Numbered from the stretch's first letter, positions 24,201 through 56,800 are shown. The stretch is DNA of 64,000 nt from Arctopsyche grandis (GCF_051622035.1 NC_135356.1:26318839-26382838); one strand, 5' to 3'. The notes: generated by a model from the sequence alone, not told the origin. A program made the numbers and translations.

Positions 24201-26111
24201 AGCTCATAATGGAGACGTCGTTTCCATATCCCTTTCACCTGGTGAGCACAAAAAAAAATTGCTTCTTTAATTTTTCATTATTTAATTAATTATTATTAAA
24301 TTTCAGATGGAAATACGTATGTCACTGGATCTGTGGATAAAACGTGCAAATTGTGGGACATCAGAGAAGAATCGCCTCGTCAAACGTTCTTCGGGCACGA
24401 ATCAGATGTCAATAGCGTTTGTGTAAGTACATATATGTATTAGGGTTTCTGTATTCCCGGACTTTTTCAATTCCCGGGACACGGATGGAGCCCGGATGCG
24501 TTCCCGGGATTCCCGAGATCTCGGGACAAATGTAAAAAAACATTTTTTTTCAATTTAATATATTTTTTATTAATAAAAAAAATATTTATTTACAAAATAT
24601 AAAAAAAATTAAAAATACATAATATATCTATTAACTGGAAAAAATTTAATTATAAAAGTAAACTTATTTAAATGAGCTTCTTAAGAATACTAAAATATTT
24701 AAATGAGAATCCGAAAGCCTATTTCTAGATTTAGTAAAAAAATTTCCAGCAATGGAAAAAACTCTTTCAGTTTCAGTCAAAGTTGATAATATTTTACTAT
24801 TCTTTGTGTATTTGATTTATTATTTCCCTTCGCACAGTCTTGAAAATGTTGTATATTCGTTTTTTTTTTTTTGATTTGTTTAAATCGAATTCCCGGGATT
24901 CGAGATAAGAATTCCCGGGACACGGGACAACAAAAATTCCGTGAATTCCCGGCAATGTTTGTCCCGGGTCAGAAACCCTAATATGTATGTAACTACCATT
25001 TTTTTTAAGTTATAAAATTAATATGTACAAATGTGTGCAGAGCACACAGGCGGCCGAAATATAAAGGCGGCTGAAATAAATGAGTCGAAAAAATTATATT
25101 CCTTAAAAAATACGAAACAAGACATCATACTTTTAAAAATGCATTTGATTGTTGTTGCAATACACATGAAGAGCTAGATCTTTTATGTTCTATTATCTTT
25201 GCGACTGCCAGATGTATTTTCTCAAAGATGTTGAGTATTGAATGTTGGTCTTCGAAAGAACAATGTTCTAGATGTGGGATTGATTATGATTTCTGGTTAC
25301 GGAAGACTATAACTGATAAGAATCGCTTCTTGATTGTTACCAGGATATCCTTAAAGCCAATCATACATCGAAAATATTGTTTTTAATTTATTTTAAATGA
25401 AAGATTCATCTGTTGAGCTTCAAAATGTCTAATAAGATTAAAACTCAACCGGTCGATACTTATTTTTTATTTTATCCAAGAATGATTCAGATTCAGAGCT
25501 CTAATGTTTTCACGATGCATGTAGCGCTGGTACCACATTTGGGAAACTCAACCTAACTTACACTTACCAATAACGCGGAGAGAATCCCTTTTCTAAGACA
25601 TTCTGAATCCATACACTTGACATTGATGTCCACGCAAAATTATTTTACAGTTTCATCCAAGCGGACAGGCCTTTGCCACCGGCTCTGAAGATAAATCAGC
25701 TCGATTGTTTGACCTGCGAAGCGATCAACAATTGGCCCATTATAAACCACCAAACGAAACGAGTGGATTCACATCATGCGGTATGTATCGCATTATAAAT
25801 ACTTGACATTCAGCTATAGTATAATCGACATAATCATTCGTATCAGGCTTGTCGCTGAGTGGACGTTTTATATTGTGCGGCTCCGACGACAACAACGTGC
25901 ACATTTGGGATACAATGAAGAATCAACACAACGGTAACACAGCGCTTGTAGCCTATTTATAATATGTTCCAATCATATATTATTAAAACGTTCTGTCTTT
26001 TAAGGAGTCTTGCACGGACACGAGAATAGGATTACGTCGCTATCTGTAGCTGGGAACGGAATGGCCGTAGCCACTTGTTCGTGGGATCAAATGGTTCGGG
26101 TGTGGGTGTAA
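21236..26111 (+). CDS. Gbeta76C: G-protein beta subunit, eye-type (Gbeta76C-like), spliced
   Basis: Nine coding exons: 21236-21307, 22138-22283, 23430-23563, 23911-24076, 24156-24241, 24307-24422, 25651-25780, 25847-25933, 26005-26111. They give 347 aa with GT/AG sites and matching phase throughout. A short N-terminal helix ([14 protein letters not shown]), which in this family coils with Ggamma, is followed by seven WD40 repeats with clear WD dipeptides: LIIWD, CIWD, LWD, LFD, HIWD, and a final RVWV. Blocks such as [15 protein letters not shown] and [11 protein letters not shown] match the insect visual Gbeta more closely than the ubiquitous Gbeta13F type. In flies that subunit pairs with Ggamma30A and Gq in phototransduction; the same role here is inference. 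Intron 6 carries a hAT derivative. An AATAAA lies at 26333-26338. Confidence 0.93.
21548..21830 (+). pseudogene. LINE 3'-end coding fragment, type B copy 2, in Gbeta intron 1
   Basis: Reads [14 protein letters not shown], then [18 protein letters not shown] and [11 protein letters not shown] in adjacent frames, ending with [10 protein letters not shown]. It is the C-terminal tail of a LINE ORF2, 5' truncated. Confidence 0.7.
24441..24980. mobile_element. hAT-superfamily deletion derivative in Gbeta intron 6
   Basis: The ends TAGGGTTTCTG and CAGAAACCCTA are inverted repeats. ATATGTAT flanks both sides (24433-24440 and 24981-24988), an 8-bp duplication as hAT elements make. Subterminal regions repeat CCCGGGA motifs. 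On the minus strand at about 24660-24790 the frame reads [19 protein letters not shown], then NRLSDSH. This is the hAT C-terminal dimerisation segment; the rest of the transposase is gone. Confidence 0.85.
25035..25280 (-). repeat. Inverted second copy of the CAGGGCCGC-family repeat
   Basis: GCACACAGGCGGCCG followed by a 240-bp block matches the complement of about 1110-1420, at moderate divergence. It lies in Gbeta intron 6. Confidence 0.6.
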
Positions 26112-29100
26112 AGTTTGAATATAGCCTTTTTATACGTATGTCTCATATTCCATTGAATTAGTAGGTTGCTAAGAAAATAATCGCAGCTTATGACATTCGA
26201 ATACAATAGTAACTATTTCAGTTTCTTTCACTTTCTGCGGCTTTAACAATTGTTTTGAACTAATACGAAAAATTTCTTCTTATTCATTCCTTTTCCATTT
26301 TTTAATTTAATAACCTAATTTGAAGTAAAATTAATAAACCCGAATTAGACGTTAACCGATAAATGTACTTAAAAAATGATATTATGTATAACACAAAAAA
26401 ATGAAATGAATTTCATTGAAAACAAATAATAAAAAAAAAAAAAAACAAAAGCCACAATTATTTTCCTACCAACTTAATATCTTGAACTGAACATTCAAAT
26501 AACGTTAAAAATTTATAATTAAATTCGTGGCCCTACATTAAACAAATTTTTGCACCCCTTTGAGAATAAACATAAATGACTGCAATTTCGTAATATATTT
26601 CTTTATTTATGACATATATAGTATATACATATTGTGAGCAATAAAACTCCTTACGATCGTCAACTTAGCTTTATGAGTTTTCGTGTAAAACAATATAAAA
26701 TTTAAGCAAAGCTTGAGTGCAAAGCTGTCATAAATGGAAGTTTCTAGATAAAGTATTGGAAATTGGATAACCCAAAATCTGATTTGCAAATCGATTATTT
26801 ATAAGATTTTATAAAACAAAAATTTTGATTAAAATACACAATAGGTTTGCATTCAGATTTTGGGTTGGGTTGTTTGAAACCCACACCAAAAATTGCTTTT
26901 AATTTTATTAGAATTGTGAAATCCACAGGAATGATATACATTATGTATATAAATTATGATGGCACATCACAATTGATATTAAAAATTATAACGTAAAAAT
27001 AAATTATTGAGAAAAACATTTCAGTCATTGATTAATACTATAAGTTTCTACGAAATTTGATTAAATTTTTATTAAAAGCGACTTTCTTTGTTCGTCCATT
27101 CGAAAGATAAATTATACTAAAATTAAATTAAAAAAAAAATGACTAGAAAGCGAGAAATGTATGTTGGATCTTTTCTATTGAAAAGTCTTCTCACACTAAT
27201 ATGCCGTAACTCTTTGGTAATAAATTATAATATAATACAATAAAACCAATAAAATACTTCAAACAAGTATATACATACATTACATATCATCTCTTGAGTT
27301 TTTAAACTGTGTTAATTCTTAATTTAGATGAGAATATTTTCAAGATCTTAACAAATCACCAGAAAAAGCAACATTATAAAAATACAAAATTAAACAAAAA
27401 AAAATTCTAAAATTATTAAAACATTAGTACAAATCAATGGGTATTACAATTTTTAGAAACCTTAAATCATTAGAAAGCTATAAAGAAGTAAAATTCTACA
27501 TGAGCAAAGCATTTAAACTTTTTCGATTATGAATTATTTATAGAACACTTGTCTACATGCTTTGCTTGAGAACCGCTGCCATACAATATTTAATATTTCC
27601 CTTCTAATACATTAATGGATTCGACGTGATACTAGAAAGTATGTATGCATAGAAGAACATTTCAACTATTTAATATGTACGAGTCACAATGATTGTTTGA
27701 TTATGCACGAAGTTTATTATAACTAGCAAATATACTCGGTGAGGGTGAATATACATATATATTTATACACTATTTAATCGTTAATGTATTGTATATTCTT
27801 TGGACACAACCTTTTATTTGTATATTTGCTAGTTAGAAATTTAAAGAAATGCTAAGTAGCCAGAGAAATCTTACAGTTGTTGGCTATTGGAATCACCAGT
27901 CTAATTATGTATTGCTATCAGTTATTAGTGAACAGGAGCACCACCAAGGGCACAAACGGTGCTCGGGAATATCACATACCTATTATTTTTAAATGTTAAA
28001 ATCCAGACGTCCAATAACTAACATTCTTAGTATTTCTTAGGTAAATAAAAAATCCAAAATCACAAACCTTCAAAGGATCAATTTATCATAACTTAAGATC
28101 CTCTGGATTTTTGTATGCCAAATATTATACACACATATATAAAATAATATATACATAAATACATAATGTCAATACAATAGACACAACATAATCTACAAGA
28201 TAAATATTAAAAAGCTCAATATAATACAAAAAGATTCAAAACCACATGTTAACATTTTAAAATTCTATTTATAATAATATAATATTTGCCGACTGTTCAT
28301 CTGTACTCGGACGATTGACCAATACTGGATAATAAACTACATATGTATGTATATAAGAAATTTTCAAAGAAATTTGAATTCTACCGTGGAACGAAAGAAT
28401 CAAAATAAATATTGAATTTTCTGAATGAAATCACATTGTTCATATAAAACCACACATATATATATACATATATATAAATCATATTCACGTTTAACTATCA
28501 ACGGGCACAAGACTAGTATTGTAATTACATAAATATTATAAATAAAGTCTTCCAATTTCGGGTAAGTCAATAGTTATATGGAGAGAATGTTATTATTCAC
28601 CGAACAGTCCTAATTATAATAACGGATATTAGATCAATTTATTCAACTTACAAGTCACAGTAAAAGCATAAGTTTGGTAAATGTATACACTTGCACATCA
28701 GGTTGTAGTTTAAGCGTGAGTTAAATTTACTAATTATGGACAACGTTTTAGCACAAAAATAAGGGCATCTTGATCCCCCTTTCCCCAACCTTTTTTGCAA
28801 AAACCGTTGTCACAAATCAAAAACGTTTCAATAATGTTCCAGCATCGCTGCTAAAGTTTGTTCCTCATTCTACCATGTCCTCTGTGGCTAGTTGAGAAAA
28901 TAATTCTCCAAGAACTATTCATCAAACTTACAGGTTAGCAGGTGTTTCCTTTGCATATCTACCGGTGAAAGCGTTCATATTGTTTCATTTGTGCATACTT
29001 TTACCAAATCAAATACGAAAACATATGCACACCTACTAGTCAGTTTACATTTCCGTGCTTGTGAACACAATCACTCATCAAAAAATGCAGTATGTGCATA

Positions 29101-29916
29101 CACTGACTAGTAAATGTGTACAATCAGCGAATTTAACGCATTTACCGTGACAAAATAAGATAAACAACAGATTCATAGCTGCGTAACAATATTCGTACAC
29201 CGAAATCGCATGTACGTAAGGTTTATTGGAGTCATCTTACATATTTGAAACATTAATATAAAAATTGCGACTTGTTGAGCAACAAAAAGTGCATAACAAG
29301 CTTGATAGATGCACTATATAATTTAGGCACTGTGAGACAGAAGACGTCCTGCGTCTCATGCTTTCAACACTCTCGTCATAACTATACGGTTTACTGAACA
29401 TATTCAAACGTGTCGCAGAACCGGTGATACATCTACACATAGTCACTAATAGAATCACTTACATCTATCAATATCTATTAATAAAGGCGTACAAAAATCC
29501 CTCGATTCCATACAAAAGAAATCTAAACCTTTTCAACACACGTATATAAAATACAATATATTTAATACGCTCGGAACATTTGTACGCACGCAATAGTAAC
29601 TTAAATTTGTACTTGTGCCGTTTTGGAATCAATGGATTTATATTATACATAAATATATTACGTAAGCTAATTAAAGCCACAAGAGCAAATCATAGCGCTT
29701 ATAAATCATAATTAATATACATACATATATATCTTCAATGAGCATTTTGCTACAACTTACAAGGGTTTATATGATGATTATGTTGTCAACGTACAATGAA
29801 AATCCATTATCTGATATTTTAACAGATTTTTCACGCATTCACATTATCTTTTGACGGTTATAACTTAAAACTATGTATGAAAGTTACAAACTTAACAAAG
29901 GCATTGTTGTAAAGTA

Positions 29917-30297
29917 TTATTTTAAAAACGTCAAAAGACAATGTCTACGATACAATTTGTGATTTTTAAAAATTTTTTGGATATTCTTCAATCTTTCAAA
30001 TCTTTTCATCGCATTTTTAGCCCTTCCAGTTATATTAATTTCCATCTCACTATCAGTACTATTCGAAAGTAAAACATCCAAAATACTCATTTCATTATAT
30101 ATGAAGTGTATGTCATTATATATGAAGTGTATATCAAAATCATTTAAATTATTTTCCTGGCAATGAAATAATAATTTTGTCACTTTCAATAAAACTAAAT
30201 AGATTTTAAAGTTGAAAATTGATTCCATCTGAGTATAAATATGAAAATATTCAAGTTTACAAAATACGTCAGTTGATGAATTTACGTTATACGTCAA
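29917..30297 (-). CDS. Unrecognised 126-codon open frame
   Basis: It ends with a basic stretch (RAKNAMKRFERLKNIQKIF) after an acidic SNSTDSEMEINI segment, which looks protein-like. Upstream, a 21-bp tandem duplication gives DIHFIYN twice. I do not recognise a family, and AT-rich chance is possible. It could be a fragment of a transposon protein. Confidence 0.25.
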   Translation of the reverse strand: MTYNVNSSTDVFCKLEYFHIYTQMESIFNFKIYLVLLKVTKLLFHCQENNLNDFDIHFIYNDIHFIYNEMSILDVLLSNSTDSEMEINITGRAKNAMKRFERLKNIQKIFKNHKLYRRHCLLTFLK

Positions 30298-30935
30298 CCA
30301 TATTGAATTTAATTTCGGTTGGTTGTTTTTGTTTCCTTTATTTTTTAATTATGGTAAAAAATTGAAACCGATCAATTTAATTCTTCCATTCAAAGCACAC
30401 AAACAATGAAAAACTAAAAAAATAGGCTGTCAGCGCACATCCAATTATATGAGAAAACATGTAAAATCGGATTCAAACCATCTGTTGTGATCAAGGTGGG
30501 CAGCACCACCTTCGGTCAAACAAAATGTCATATATCAGCTGGAGGCTTATTAGTCATCAATGCTTCTAATATTTCCATACTAAATATTATACTAGATAAA
30601 ACCACAAAAAAAAACCTTAATCAAGACATTCCATAACATGACAACCAACCAAAATTAAAATTATCAATTTATCATCATATATAATAATATTATATAAATC
30701 TGGAATTATACTCGATTACATTTTCAAAGGCACTATGGAGCTTTGTACCATCGATAAATATTTCATCCCATATATTATATACATACATATATAACTTAAA
30801 TTCAACTTCTGACTTTATAGCACCCTCATGGCAGAATAAAAAAAGTTATATTTGATAAATGCTATCTGTTTATATGGTTACTATACCAATCATTCAACAG
30901 GTAGTATTTGCATTATACATATTATAGTATACTAG

Positions 30936-31145
30936 TGTTTTTACCCGGCTTCGCTCGGTATTTGTAATATAAACCACTTCAACATGGCCAATCTAATAGT
31001 AAACCTTTGTATTAAATTGATTTGATTAGTTTTATTTTATTTCAATTTATTTGAATATTCATTTATTTTTTTATTAAATTTAACGTCACGGATTTTACGA
31101 ACCAAACAAACATACATACATACAAAGTCTCTTTCGATTTTATAT
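30936..31145 (+). mobile_element. Retroelement 3' fragment, copy 2
   Basis: Begins TTTACCCGGCTTCGCTCGG and matches 9782-9975 over about 200 bp in the same orientation, ending in the CAAAGTCTCTTTCG block. Confidence 0.6.
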
Positions 31146-32362
31146 ATTAAAATGAATTTGTCGTCTTTTCCAAAAGTTAAGAGAAGAAAAATGAAACCAT
31201 GTAACTTTGTAACGTGTTTCTACACAATATTATTTATTCTTTAGATTTTGATGGTTTGTAAGTAATATCGTATATGTGGACAATAAATCTCCACACTGCC
31301 TTTGCGAATTAAATGAAGCATAATTGCAGAGAAATATTATAATAATAGAAGCGCCCTTTGGAATACATTTCTTGTTTCAATAACTACACAATATTGTACG
31401 TGTATGCGTATGCTAGCTGCCGCCAAGACGCTTTCATGAAAACTTTCATATACGATGTTAATTGAATAATATGTTACTTAAATGATCAATTTACTTATAA
31501 AAATATATCCCATGTTGTTTGTTGTGTGTTTTTGAATGCATCATGCAATTTTTAACGATGCACTTGCCCGTTGCCCTTACCCAGAGAAGTTTTTATTGGA
31601 CATACGTCGACCACCAAGCTTCAAATACGACTGATGCAAAAATTATTTAGGATTGTTTTTGGACAATTGTCACTTGACAACAATATAACGCCTAAAGCCA
31701 CTTCTATTATTATAACATTTCTCTGCATAGTTGCTGAACAAATATTATATATTTATTACTATATAAACATACATACACGCACACACATACACACAGAATC
31801 CAAACTGACAGATTTCGACGACATTCTAAGTATGGACATCCCTCGTTGAAGACGGACCGTCGAGTATAACTCCATATTTAAATATTACTAAAAAAAAAGT
31901 AACAAAGAGTTCACCGAGGGATTATCCATATTATTATTATGTAACAAGGCAATGGTTTTTTCCTATCAAAAAAGCACCAGTAATGTGAGAAATGTAGTAT
32001 TCATAACGACGGTCGGTTTTGTATTTGTAAAAAAGTCGGTGAGGCTGGACTTATCAACTATAAAAATATCTTTTTGACGATATACTTGTATTATTATATT
32101 ATATATTGCGTGAGTGCGATTCTGCGACAGTAAAACCTTGCATACCGGGTGTAAAAAAAGTCTGCACAATAATCAGTAACTTTGCAAACACACACAGATC
32201 AATGTGAAAATACTGCCTTGACAAAATCTTCAACGCGATCAAACAATCAATTTTGAAGGAAATTACATAAAAGATGAGTCACTTTTGTCAAGACGACTTT
32301 TCACACAATCGATGTGTACAAAGTTAAAGCCAAAGTCCTCGACTTTTTTCACACCCTGTGTA

Positions 32363-51349
<18,987 letters not shown>

Positions 51350-51929
51350 TCTTACCAACACGACCAAACACTCATCGCTATGGCCATTGCCTATATATAT
51401 TTTTGCAAAAGTCAATGGAGGAAGTAGTACTTTCGATGGCCTTTTGGATTAAAATGGTACATTAAAATCAATTGACGATAAATCAATATATCGCCATCAG
51501 TTAGTAGAGGATTGGATTACCATCGAGGGTAAAATAAAACAATAATAAATTATTCGTATTTTTTATCTTTAAAATTCAATCCATCGATTTCATTTGTAAC
51601 ATTCATATGAAGAATGATATCATTACTCATGCTTCTAAGGTAAGGAGACCTGTTTTTTAATTTAAAGCCTGTACATTTTTTTTTAATATGTCAGTTATTA
51701 AAAACGATAAAGAACATTAGAGAATCATGGAAGCACATTTATTGAAGCCTGTTTATCAACATTGATTTCAATATTTATAAACAGGCTCGTCCCAAGAAAG
51801 TTCTCGATCGTCCAAATCTGTCGATGTGGCTTCCCTCACATTTTATCAAATATTTAATTTTGCGAAAAAGATGAATTCATTTAATCGAATGCTCTTATAA
51901 AATTCTACACAAGATTGGCTAAAATTATA

Positions 51930-52651
51930 TTAGGTAAATCGAAAAGAAATGTCATTTTTTTGTTGCGTCACTTTGAAATCAGTTTGTCAACGGTTGCCGT
52001 CGAGTTAACGCGTCGTGGTTAGTATCATTTTGAAGCTCTATTAGTAATCTTTCATTTTTGACATTTGTTTTATTTTTTTGGCCTTAGTAGAAAAATGCAG
52101 AGACCTGAGATTGAAGAAACACATTTGCGATATTTTATGCTATTTTTATTTGACAAAGGATTAAAGTCAAAAGAAGCTACCCAGACCATCTGTGATATTT
52201 ATGGAGACATCTTGGATACTCGAAAGTGCTATAGATGGTTTAAAAAGTTCAAAAGTGGCGATAGATCATTAAAGGACAAACCAAAAACAGGAAGACCCCT
52301 TAAAATCGATGATGACACCCTGAATTCATTAGTGGAATCCGATCCGCGCAAAACAATACATGAATTGTCACAAGACCTTGGTTGTCCACGTACAACAGTT
52401 CAAAACCATTTAAAAAGGCTTGGAAAAAAAAATAGACAGGGTGTATGGAAGTAAAAAATCACTTGGATTTCTCTTTTAATAATAAGCCGCCAGAATTTTA
52501 TGATCGAGGTATTAAAAAACTGCCTATATTGTGGAGGAAGATCATAGATAATGATGGAAAATATTTAATAGAATAATTATGTATAGTTTTTTTTTTAAAT
52601 AAATGTTTTGTTGTATCATAAAAAAATGACATTTCTTTTCGATTTACCTAA
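51930..52651 (+). mobile_element. mariner-family deletion derivative
   Basis: The terminal repeats TTAGGTAAATCGAAAAGAAA and their complement extend at least 30 bp, with TA outside each end (51928-51929 and 52652-52653). At 722 bp it is about half an autonomous mariner. It lies between Neurl4 and the AMPK beta gene. Confidence 0.9.
52095..52576 (+). pseudogene. mariner transposase with catalytic core deleted
   Basis: The ATG frame gives the N-terminal DNA-binding part: MQRPEIEETHLRYFML, a first helix-turn-helix with KCYRWFKKFKSGD, then TVQNHLKRLGKKNRQGVWK, and a stop. In another frame the C-terminus resumes NNKPPEFYDRGIKKLP and runs to KIIDNDGKYLIE and a stop. All three catalytic aspartates of the DDD triad lay in the missing middle. 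Confidence 0.85.
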
Positions 52652-52654
52652 TAT

Positions 52655-53470
52655 AATTTATATATATTTATATAGTTAGTGATTTGCAAATATTTTAAAG
52701 TTTTAACATTCAATTTTGCTTTACGGCTGGAAAAAGTTTTTCGACGGGTACATTTGTTCTCGGTAAAAAGAGAGAATATTCAATTGATTTTCCAATCATT
52801 TTGTAAGATTTCATTCAATCCATTATGTTTTAAGTGGCACTCCGACACCCAGACAACTCGGCGGACGAAAATTCAGCGCACGGACTATTCAGTGCAAAAT
52901 CAATTTTTTGAATAAGTTTTAAATGCGTTTTCGAAATAATTCTCTATTGAAATTGTCGCCCATATCTACATAATAATTTCATAAAATAAAAATTAAATTA
53001 TTTGACACTATTTGTGCCTTTATGATTTTCTCGTTTTACGCAAGCAGGGTTTCTTAACTAAGGCCGCAAAAATTTATTCTTAAGCAGGGTCTCTAAACCG
53101 GGCAGCAAAATTATTTTTTTCAAATAGTTTTTTACCTTTTGCTTTTTAGCTATCCAAAATCTTACGTATGCAGGGCTTCTAAACTAAGGTTCCCAAATCG
53201 TCATTGTGGGCCTTGCTTTTGATAAAAAATGCCCGCGCACATTAATACGGGAGGAAAAGCCTGTTCCTCTTGTTCCTGTTGTTTCCTGTTTACCATGCAC
53301 CCTTTTTTTTTTGATCTTTCGACTTAAGATCTTTCCATTTTCGATCTTTGCTTTCCGATATTTGGTTTTTCGTGCATTTCTAATTCGATCCCGTGAGGTA
53401 GACCCATTTTTTATATATTGTAACCTCTTCGTGACTTTTGGCCCACCTTTACAACTAAACAAATTTATAA
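52655..53470. repeat. Unclassified repeat-rich block
   Basis: A CAGGGTTTCTTAACTAAGG-like phrase occurs three times (near 53046, 53085 and 53170). Further right a loose array of GATCTTT/CGATCTTTG phrases runs at about 53310-53370. No coding is supported. Confidence 0.4.
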
Positions 53471-53828
53471 AATATAATTTTTATATAATTATTTTATGAA
53501 TATAATCGTAATAATATGTAAATGACTTTGGAAGCTTAAGACATCCCAAAATTTATCTTTTTTTTCCTTATTTTTTTATAGAAAATGATCTACAAATCAG
53601 TACAAATGTAAGTGCAAATCTGTATATTTACAAATAGACGATAAAATTCTGCGAAACAAAAAAATTGGAAGGGGAGGGAGATTGCCCTGAGTATAAATAC
53701 ATGCAAGGCAATAGTAAAAAATATTGCGATTTGTTGAAACATAAATATATAATATTTTAATTATTAGAATTATAAGCATTTGAGACACTTTATTTAACAA
53801 ATAATTTTTATCATCACAATTTGTATAA

Positions 53829-56800
53829 TTATATTGGTTTGTAGAGCAATGTGGTAACGTATTTTTTCCTGTACCTGTGAGTAGCTGATAAAACCATCAC
53901 TCCATCTTTTATAGATAAGGCATATAGGTGATTCAGCATGACATGATTAGGCTCTGGAAGAAGCGTTGGTTCACACTGAAATAATACGACAAATCAGTAC
54001 AGTCCTACCAAAAAACCGACAAAAAAAAAATGATACTAACAGAAAGTGGTGTGTCTTTATTCAAAATAACTTGCAACAAGTGAGGAGGCAGAATGGGAGG
54101 CCCCGTAACTTTATCCCAAGGTTTGGTTTGTGGCACTTCCTAGAAATATAAAATTGAATAAAATAATTACGATTAACATGCATAAACTGTATAGTAGTTG
54201 AAAAATTGTAGCTTACTTGGGAATATTCTTTGGAATCAATGCCATGAACACTTTCATTATCTTTTGCTAATGCTTGAAATACTTCAAAATCGGAATTTTT
54301 CACTGAAACTAGATTATTTTTGGATCCCATTCCGTTGTCGATAAGTTTCTGAAAATATTTGTGGTGTAACTTATTATTTCAATAATTTTGTACATCGATT
54401 TAGTGCTCGGAAGAGGTTTTAAAGGCGTGAAGAATTTTATATAAGTAGTGCAATAGAAAAAAAAAACATGACATGTAGCAATAATACATAAATGAAATTT
54501 TCAAAATCAAAAGATTCATAGAAAGAGTAAATTCATCATAAATTTGGTTACACTCTAATATCTCAGATATTTACAATATGTTTGACACCATTCGGCATTG
54601 TTTGATTCTTTGCTAGTTTAGATTAGTGGGTCTTTTGGATTGTGCGTTTTACTCATATCCCTTGCTTTTTAGGCATGTTAAGGTTCAATTCCTTTGAAAT
54701 TTGAAGAATAAAAGAAGCCCTGTACACACAGTGACACGTCAACCCGACAAAAGTTTGAAATAGTATTTAATACAAATAAAATACTCGTGTTATTTTGTTA
54801 TCTTTTACCACAATCATCCGATTTTTTTTTCAAATTCTCGAGCCTTTTTCAATATAAACGTACAATTGTTCATTTAGTATTGATTAATTTGAAAATAATC
54901 GTACATACCAAATCTGGGTCGTGTTTCCATTCACCGTCGACATAAAATTTATACTGATGCTCCCCTTCAGGTAAATCAATGATGGTGACGAAGTCCCCGT
55001 GCGACTTAACCATTGGAAGTGTTTTCCATTCGGTAAACGTTCCACTTATATAAACCTGGGATCGAAAAAGTAAAGTAGAAGTTAATTGTGTAGAACAAAA
55101 AGAGAAAAAAACAAAACAATATGTTGCATAGAATCAATAGACAATTGGTGCAATATAACGCCGCATTCGCAAATCGATATGTATAGTACAAAACACGCAA
55201 TTACAAGCATATGTATTAACAAACAGAGAACGTTTTGGGCTGATATTGAGGCAGCGACAACGCGATGGAGAGGAATGTTTCCAGATTTCGCGGCGTGATG
55301 TCTTGCTTATGACTGCTTTGTATATGATAAAAACGTGACAGTTTCCGATTTACGTGGTTAGTGATGGCGACAATAGCAATGGTTGGCAACAGTGACGGTC
55401 CTTTTTGTTTTATTCATTACAGACATTCTCGTTTATTCAACACTTCAATGTGTATGATTCATTATGTAACTTTGAGGGCGTATGGCAACAAAAAATTCAA
55501 GTGAACATTATTCTTTTGTTATGCAATTTTGAGGACGTATATACATATCAATTGGTTGAGCTGGGTTGAGCTCAAAATCTTGGGTACTTGAGAGGCGGAG
55601 AGAATCTCGACTCAGGTTGTGTACCGTCAATTCACCTCTTTCAAAAGCCATTCAGTTACTGAACATGCTGTCTGGGCGTCTTGATGTTCTCCCTCCCTCA
55701 TACAGCCTTGTTGATTAACGGCCCTTAGTAGTGTTAATTTTTTATTTCACGTGTTAGATCTTTTTCGTATAATTTTAATTTAAAAATAAATATCTAAAAA
55801 AACGACAGCAGATACAAATTACAAATTCCGCTAGTATCCTGTCGTTGACAATAGATTTTACCATATTCGTTACGAGGCGGAACGTTTTCATTTTGAGTCT
55901 AGCATTGAACTTGTATTGAAATACCGATACCGTTATACAAGGTGTCTCAAAAGAAAGTTTATATTTAGTGGATCGATTAAAAAAAAAGTAAGCCGTGTTT
56001 CGAAAAAATGTTTATTAATTATTAAAGTACAAAATTTGGGAATTTATTTCTTAAAAATAATACCGTCCAAATGTAGACCCTCGCGTTCGCGGCACTCATT
56101 TAATCGAACAGTAAAATTACTTATGACGGCTCGGCAGGTGGACTCAGTGATGGCTGCCATTTCGTGACGGATATTTTCTTTCAAATGCGCCAGGGAAGTC
56201 GGTTTATTGACGTATACTTTAGATTTAAGATAACCCCATAGGAAAATATAGTCCATAGGGGTTAAATCAGGAATGCGTGGAGGCCAATTTATGTCACCTC
56301 TCCTGGAGATCAATTTGCCTGAGAAAATTTCACAAACTCGTGGCAGAGACGTATTGGACGTGTGTGACGTTGCTCCGTCCTGCTGGAACCATGTTCTTTG
56401 GTTATAGCCAGGAAAGTTTTGCAGTTCAGGCACCAAGAAGTCGTCTAACATCTCCACATAACGCTCTGAATTCAATTATTTACTTTATTTTGAGACACCC
56501 TGTATTATACCATTGACCCGTGTGCACATAATCGTGCACTAGGTCGCAACTCGGATCAAAGTAATTAAGAATTTAAAATTTGATGAAATATTTTGAAAAG
56601 AAATCTTTTGTTTTTGTTGGCCACTCATGTGAACGAAGATCGCCACGATATACGATTTCAAAGGGAGAAAAAGAGACAGAGCATGGTTAGTGAGTTCTTC
56701 GTAAACACTCACGGAGCTCCGTCTCTTTCCACGGTATACGATTTCAAGGGGAGAAAGAGAGACGTAGCATGGTGTTAGCAACGAGTACTTCATACACACG

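Larger units (their letters stand above)
26112..32362. other. Gene-free interval between convergent Gbeta and Neurl4
   Basis: AT-rich throughout. It probably holds the two 3' UTRs at its edges. The only items I can name are a retroelement fragment (30936-31145), a weak open frame on the minus strand (29917-30297) and short CA/CATA repeats near 31760-31800. A G/C-richer patch at 27930-27980 reads like a short exon on the minus strand, but nothing joins to it. Confidence 0.6.

Noticed and set aside
27930-27985. Possible short terminal exon on the minus strand (VIFPSTVCALGGAPVH then stop)
   Set aside because: Acceptor-like TAG is present but no upstream exon can be joined to it, and Neurl4 already ends properly at 32363.
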